A stretch of 64,000 bases of DNA from Arthrobacter sp. B2a2-09 (GTDB lineage Bacteria; Actinomycetota; Actinomycetes; Actinomycetales; Micrococcaceae), in the NCBI RefSeq assembly GCF_027587375.1, contig NZ_JAMXIC010000026.1:1-64000 (forward strand), given 5' to 3'. The notes beneath the pieces are model-generated. The model was given only the letters and a program-made list of their open reading frames with translations, searched no databases and was not told where the DNA came from. Shown piece by piece: positions 59,815 to 64,000 of this stretch. Made by a program: the position numbers and the translations under genes. How positions within the stretch are numbered: the first letter of the stretch is position 1; the number at the start of each line of letters is the position of its first letter.

Positions 59815-60030
59815 ATGATTCCCCACGACTTCCGCCGCCCGCTCACGATCGTTGCCGCCGTCGTCGCAGTGCTGTCCCTGGCGGCGGTAGCCACTGTCAT
59901 GGCAGTCGCTTTTTCCAACGGCGTGGCGCCGGTCTGGATCACATCCACCGCCCTGTATGGGCTGCCGCTCGCCTTCATTTTGATGGCGACATTGGTGATT
60001 GACTCCGTGTGGGCACGGCGCCGCCAATGA
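59815..60030 (+). CDS. Small two-helix membrane protein
   Basis: A 71-residue protein with two helices (TIVAAVVAVLSLAAVATVMAV and LYGLPLAFILMATLVIDSVW, each about 20 residues) and basic ends (FRRP, ARRRQ). I recognise no family. TAGCGT ends exactly 7 nt before ATG 59815, matching the leaderless pattern of the next gene. Confidence 0.7.
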   Translation: MIPHDFRRPLTIVAAVVAVLSLAAVATVMAVAFSNGVAPVWITSTALYGLPLAFILMATLVIDSVWARRRQ

Positions 60031-60079
60031 GCGGCCGGAAAGCCCGACAGCGGGCCCGGCTGGCGGTAACGTTGAACTG

Positions 60080-62542
60080 ATGTCCCTTATTCGCGCGCTC
60101 AGCAAGGAACTGGAAGCGCGCAGCGATGATTCGCTGCGGGCCCTGTTTGCCGCGCGGCCGGACCTTATCTCGCCCGTAGCCCCGGACTTCGCGGCTCTCG
60201 CGGCGCGGGCAAGTGCCCGGGTCAGCGTGCAGCGCGCCCTTGAACGGCTCAACAAACCGGAGATGCAGGTACTGGAGACACTCCACCTGTGCACCAACGC
60301 GGACACTGGCCACAGCGCCTCCGCGGCGGGACTGAAGAAGTGCATCAACGGCGCCACCCTTGCCGCGCTCGAGCCGATCCTGAACAAGCTCCAGGAACTG
60401 GCCCTCATCCACCGGTCCGATCCGCCGGCCACGGTGCACAATCCGGGCAGGCAGCGTTTCTATTTGCCGGTGGGCAGCCTCAAGGACGTCATCGGCATCT
60501 ACCCGGCCGGTTTGGGCCGCAGCTACACCGAGTTGGTGCGGCTGCAACCGGCCTTCGCGCAGCGCGTGGTGCATCTCGTTGCCGAACTCCATCAGAGCGG
60601 CGCCAATGTCCTGGCCGCCACCACCCCCATGGACGCGGCGCTGGCCCTGCAGCGTTGGACGTCGACGCCGGAGAACCTTCAGCACATCCTCTCCGAGGCG
60701 CCTGTACGGACGCGTCCGCTTTTGAACAAGTTTGGCAGCTGGGCCATGGGTGCCGTTCCCCAGGCCCAGCGCAAGGCCTCCGTGCTCCATGAAGGCCGCG
60801 ACGTCGGTCCCGTGGATTGGCTCTTGGCCCGCGGTTTGCTCGTCCCCTTGGACGCCGGCCATGTTGAGCTCCCGCACAGCGTCGGTTTGTCCCTGCGCGG
60901 CGGCGCGATCGTGGACCACTTCACGTTGAAGCCTCCCGTGCCGGAGCTAGGCCAGACGAGTGCCGCCTTGCGCCGGAATGCCGCCATGGGTGCCATCGCC
61001 GAAGCACTCCGGCTGGTAGGCGAACTCCTGTATGCGGTCCGCGAGCAGCCGGTGGTTACCTTGCGCAGCGGAGGGGTGGGCGTGCGTGAGCTCAAACGCC
61101 TGGCCGACAGCCTCCGCCTGGGATTTTCCGAGACCGCCTTGATCCTCGAGCTCAGTGCCCTGTCCGGATTGCTGCGCCTCGATGTGGACAGTTCCACCTG
61201 GGTACAACCGCCATCAGTGGAATGGCTTACGCTCCCCCGCCAGGAACAGTGGCTCTGGCTGGTCAACGCCTGGCTCGCCAGCGAGCGCGCTCCCTCCCTC
61301 GTGGGACAAACCCTCCCCGGGCCCGCCACGACTTCACCGCGATCCGGCTCTCCGGCAAGTTCCATCAATGCCCTGTCCGCCGAGGCCCAACGCCCTGACG
61401 CCCCGCTGGTCCGCAAACGGATCCTGGAGATCCTCGAAGAGCTCACCCTCGAGGTAGAAGCACCGGACGGCAAGGCTCCAGTGCTCAACGCCGAAGCCGT
61501 CATGGAACGCGCGGAATGGGCCCAGCCCCGGATGTCGCGGCGGTTCAGCTCCCTCGTCCGCGGCATCCTGCACGAAGCGGAACTCCTGGGGCTCATGGGC
61601 TCCGGCGCCCTGACCCAGCTTGGCTCCGCGATCGCCACCGAACAGCCCGAGCTAGCCCTGAGCATCCTCGGCGAACACCTGCCCGCCGCTGTCAACCATG
61701 TCCTGCTCCAAGCAGACCTGACCGCGGTCGCCCCTGGGTACCTGGCCCCTGAACTGAGCGAAAAACTGCTCTTGATCGCCGACGCCGAAGGCCAGGGTCC
61801 GGCTACGATCTTCCGCTTCTCCGGAGATTCGATCCGGCGCGCGTTGGACGCCGGCCAGGACGCGGAAACCATCCTCGCGTTCCTGCGCACCCATTCGGCC
61901 ACTGACGTTCCGCAGCCGCTCCGGTACCTGATCAAGGACATCGCCTCGCGGCACGGCCGGCTACGCGTCGCTAGCAGCCCCAGTTTCATCCAAAGCGACG
62001 ACGAGGCAGCCATCGCCGAACTCGTCCGGGAGCCGGGCGCCGCTAGCCTGGGACTTGTCCGGATAGCCCCCACAGTACTGACCTCCACGGCGAGTCCTCG
62101 GGAGACCGCGAGGGTGCTGCGCGAGCTGGGACTCTCGCCTGCCGTGCAGGAGGCGGAGACCGCCGTCGTGCGCTATAAGAGGACGACGGCGGTGGCCGGC
62201 AGCGTCCGCCCCGTTTACACGGCGCCCCGCACTGCACCGCCGGACGACGACGTCGACGCCCAGCTTGCCGTGCTGAGGCACCATCGTGCGGTCCACGGCG
62301 AGGTGACCGGCGAGGCGGCAACGCAACTGGGACTCGAAACCTTGCAGCGGGCCATCCGACTGAAGCAAGCAGTCACCATGAACGTGGTTGATGGCTTGGG
62401 GAATTCCAACACCGAAACCGTTGTTCCGGTATCGGTGTCCGGCGGGCGCGTCAGGGTTTTCGACGCCGCGAGGGACACCGAAAGAGTCTTGTCCATCCAT
62501 CGCATAATCGATGTGGAACCTGCGGGCGATCCGCGCAAGTGA
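60080..62542 (+). CDS. Helicase-associated domain protein
   Basis: An 820-residue cytoplasmic protein. N-terminal helical region starts LIRALSKELEARSDDSLRALF. The C-terminal part includes SPSFIQSDDEAAIAEL-like and YLIKDIASRHGRLRVA segments of the helicase-associated (PF13625-like) domain also found in XPB-type helicases. No ATPase motifs are present. It starts 7 nt after TAACGT (leaderless pattern) and is followed 10 nt later by the XPB-like helicase gene, so the two should work together, perhaps in DNA repair. Confidence 0.88.
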   Translation: MSLIRALSKELEARSDDSLRALFAARPDLISPVAPDFAALAARASARVSVQRALERLNKPEMQVLETLHLCTNADTGHSASAAGLKKCINGATLAALEPILNKLQELALIHRSDPPATVHNPGRQRFYLPVGSLKDVIGIYPAGLGRSYTELVRLQPAFAQRVVHLVAELHQSGANVLAATTPMDAALALQRWTSTPENLQHILSEAPVRTRPLLNKFGSWAMGAVPQAQRKASVLHEGRDVGPVDWLLARGLLVPLDAGHVELPHSVGLSLRGGAIVDHFTLKPPVPELGQTSAALRRNAAMGAIAEALRLVGELLYAVREQPVVTLRSGGVGVRELKRLADSLRLGFSETALILELSALSGLLRLDVDSSTWVQPPSVEWLTLPRQEQWLWLVNAWLASERAPSLVGQTLPGPATTSPRSGSPASSINALSAEAQRPDAPLVRKRILEILEELTLEVEAPDGKAPVLNAEAVMERAEWAQPRMSRRFSSLVRGILHEAELLGLMGSGALTQLGSAIATEQPELALSILGEHLPAAVNHVLLQADLTAVAPGYLAPELSEKLLLIADAEGQGPATIFRFSGDSIRRALDAGQDAETILAFLRTHSATDVPQPLRYLIKDIASRHGRLRVASSPSFIQSDDEAAIAELVREPGAASLGLVRIAPTVLTSTASPRETARVLRELGLSPAVQEAETAVVRYKRTTAVAGSVRPVYTAPRTAPPDDDVDAQLAVLRHHRAVHGEVTGEAATQLGLETLQRAIRLKQAVTMNVVDGLGNSNTETVVPVSVSGGRVRVFDAARDTERVLSIHRIIDVEPAGDPRK

Positions 62543-62552
62543 GGAAGCAATA

Positions 62553-64000
62553 GTGAGCGACGGTCCGCTGATCGTACAGAGCGACAAAACCATCCTGCTG
62601 GAAGTCGACCACGAGCTCGCCACCGAGGCCCGGCATGCGATTGCGGCGTTCGCCGAGCTGGAGCGCGCCCCCGAACACGTCCACAGCTACCGGCTCACCC
62701 CTTTGGGCTTATGGAATGCGCGCGCCGCAGGACTGGACGCCGAAAAAGTCCTCGACACGCTCCTGCGCTACTCCCGTTTCCCGGTGCCGCACTCGTTGTT
62801 GATCGACATCGAAGAGACGATGTCCCGCTACGGCCGGTTGCGCCTGGAAAAGGACCCGCAGCACGGATTGGTCATGCGCACCACTGACTACCCCGTACTC
62901 GAAGAGGTCATCCGCGCCAAGAAAATCGCACCGTTGCTGGGGCCGAGGATCGACGGTGAAACCGTAGTGGTGCATTCCTCCCAGCGGGGACAGCTCAAGC
63001 AATTGTTGCTCAAGCTCGGATGGCCGGCCGAGGACCTCGCGGGCTACGTGGACGGCACTCGGCACCTGATCGCCTTGAACGAGGACGGTTGGCACTTGCG
63101 GCCCTACCAGAAGCTGGCCACGGAGAACTTCTGGGCGGGCGGCAGCGGCGTCGTGGTGCTGCCCTGTGGTGCGGGCAAGACCTTGGTGGGGGCTGCAGCC
63201 ATGGCTACCAGCTCCACCACCACGCTGATCCTGGTCACCAACACGGTCGCGGCCCGGCAATGGAAGGACGAGCTCCTCAAGCGGACGTCGCTGACGGAGC
63301 AGGAGATCGGCGAGTATTCGGGCGCGGTCAAGGAAGTCCGGCCCGTCACGATCGCCACCTACCAGGTACTGACCACCAAACGCGGAGGCCTTTACCCGCA
63401 CCTGGAACTCGTGGACGGGCACGACTGGGGACTCATCATCTACGACGAGGTCCATCTCCTGCCGGCTCCGATCTTCCGGATGACCGCGGACCTGCAAGCC
63501 CGGCGGCGCCTGGGACTGACGGCGACGCTTGTGCGTGAGGATGGTCGCGAGGGTGAGGTCTTCAGCCTGATCGGCCCCAAGCGTTACGACGCACCGTGGA
63601 AAGACATCGAAGCCCAGGGCTACATTGCGCCGGCGGACTGCGTGGAGGTCCGGGTGGACCTGCCCCGGGACGAGCGCGTGGCCTACGCGATGGCGGAGGA
63701 TGCGGACAAGTATCGGCTCTGCGCGACGTCGGAAACCAAGACCCACTTGGTGGAGCAGCTCGTGGCCCTGCACCAAGGCGAGCAGCTACTGGTGATAGGC
63801 CAGTACATCGACCAATTGGATGAGATCGGCGAGCGCTTGGACGCTCCCGTGATCAAGGGCGATACAACAGTCAAGGTGCGGCAGAAGCTGTTCGATGCCT
63901 TCCGCGCCGGTGACATCAAGACCCTCGTGGTGTCCAAAGTGGCCAATTTCTCGATCGACCTTCCCGAGGCCTCCGTGGCGATCCAGGTATCGGGGTCCTT
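62553..64000 (+). CDS. XPB/Ssl2-like DNA repair helicase (3' end beyond window)
   Basis: An SF2 helicase open for 482 codons to the window edge. After an N-terminal XPB-type domain (RLTPLGLWNARAAGL, the same fold as the upstream protein's C-terminus), the motor has HLRPYQKLA (Q-motif side), Walker A LPCGAGKT, motif Ia VTNTVAARQW, Walker B YDEVHLLPA, motif III LGLTATLVREDG and the start of the second RecA domain (LLVIGQYIDQLDEI, VVSKVANFSIDLPEAS). The start is GTG 62553 with GAGGA 7 nt upstream. Confidence 0.93.
   Translation, partial: MSDGPLIVQSDKTILLEVDHELATEARHAIAAFAELERAPEHVHSYRLTPLGLWNARAAGLDAEKVLDTLLRYSRFPVPHSLLIDIEETMSRYGRLRLEKDPQHGLVMRTTDYPVLEEVIRAKKIAPLLGPRIDGETVVVHSSQRGQLKQLLLKLGWPAEDLAGYVDGTRHLIALNEDGWHLRPYQKLATENFWAGGSGVVVLPCGAGKTLVGAAAMATSSTTTLILVTNTVAARQWKDELLKRTSLTEQEIGEYSGAVKEVRPVTIATYQVLTTKRGGLYPHLELVDGHDWGLIIYDEVHLLPAPIFRMTADLQARRRLGLTATLVREDGREGEVFSLIGPKRYDAPWKDIEAQGYIAPADCVEVRVDLPRDERVAYAMAEDADKYRLCATSETKTHLVEQLVALHQGEQLLVIGQYIDQLDEIGERLDAPVIKGDTTVKVRQKLFDAFRAGDIKTLVVSKVANFSIDLPEASVAIQVSGS

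Noticed and set aside
59572..60441. Long N-terminal extension of the cold-shock protein
   Set aside because: The extra 290 codons run antisense to the small membrane protein and helicase-associated gene and lack protein character.

Overview
The window is high-GC, densely packed actinobacterial DNA. Gene content and order fit Arthrobacter or a close relative (Micrococcaceae): actinobacterial myo-inositol genes with a Cgl0159-type aldolase, sucCD, an XPB-type helicase beside a helicase-associated protein, a DtxR/IdeR regulator, c-di-AMP riboswitches on cell-wall hydrolases, DUF3027 next to a cold-shock protein, and many apparently leaderless genes. The genus is inferred from the sequence alone.

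Layout. 1-6000: myo-inositol catabolism on the minus strand (iolC, aldolase, iolD, mmsA running off the window), plus a tautomerase gene that shares an operator-like element with iolC. 6230-8100: a lower-GC patch with a secreted Cys-containing protein, a two-helix membrane protein and several intergenic repeat families. 8100-13033: sucCD and pcrA. 13206-16203: a three-gene sensory unit whose response regulator has a degenerate receiver. 16200-23560: an exosortase-centred surface locus (wecB, exported surface protein, 61-residue LAFTG protein, GT2, exosortase, lipoprotein, polytopic membrane protein) in one direction with coupled starts. 23730-28821: a phosphatase, a TPR protein divergent from a small secreted protein with five AIGWWPN repeats, a GGDEF/EAL protein and a STAS-like protein.

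29098-43220: DUF998 protein, tRNA-Arg(CCT), DUF6314 and Nudix genes, a hybrid histidine kinase coupled to a REC-GGDEF protein, an ABC exporter and an ABC-F ATPase with a structured leader, an HTH/membrane-protein pair, and a polar amino acid ABC importer ending at a long palindrome. 43310-52591: GH38 alpha-mannosidase with its own palindromic operator, a formate dehydrogenase/molybdenum cofactor operon (mobA, DUF6457, moeA, fdhF-like, fdhD), and an HNH protein. 52840-55076: two cell-wall hydrolases, each behind a c-di-AMP riboswitch. 55077-64000: DtxR-family regulator with a palindromic operator, serC, an MFS exporter, DUF3027, a cold-shock protein, and the helicase pair (second gene cut by the window end).

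The two loci I consider most likely to hold undescribed biology are the AIGWWPN-repeat secreted protein beside a TPR protein and c-di-GMP genes (26298-28821), and the Gram-positive exosortase locus with its degenerate sensory unit (13206-23560).
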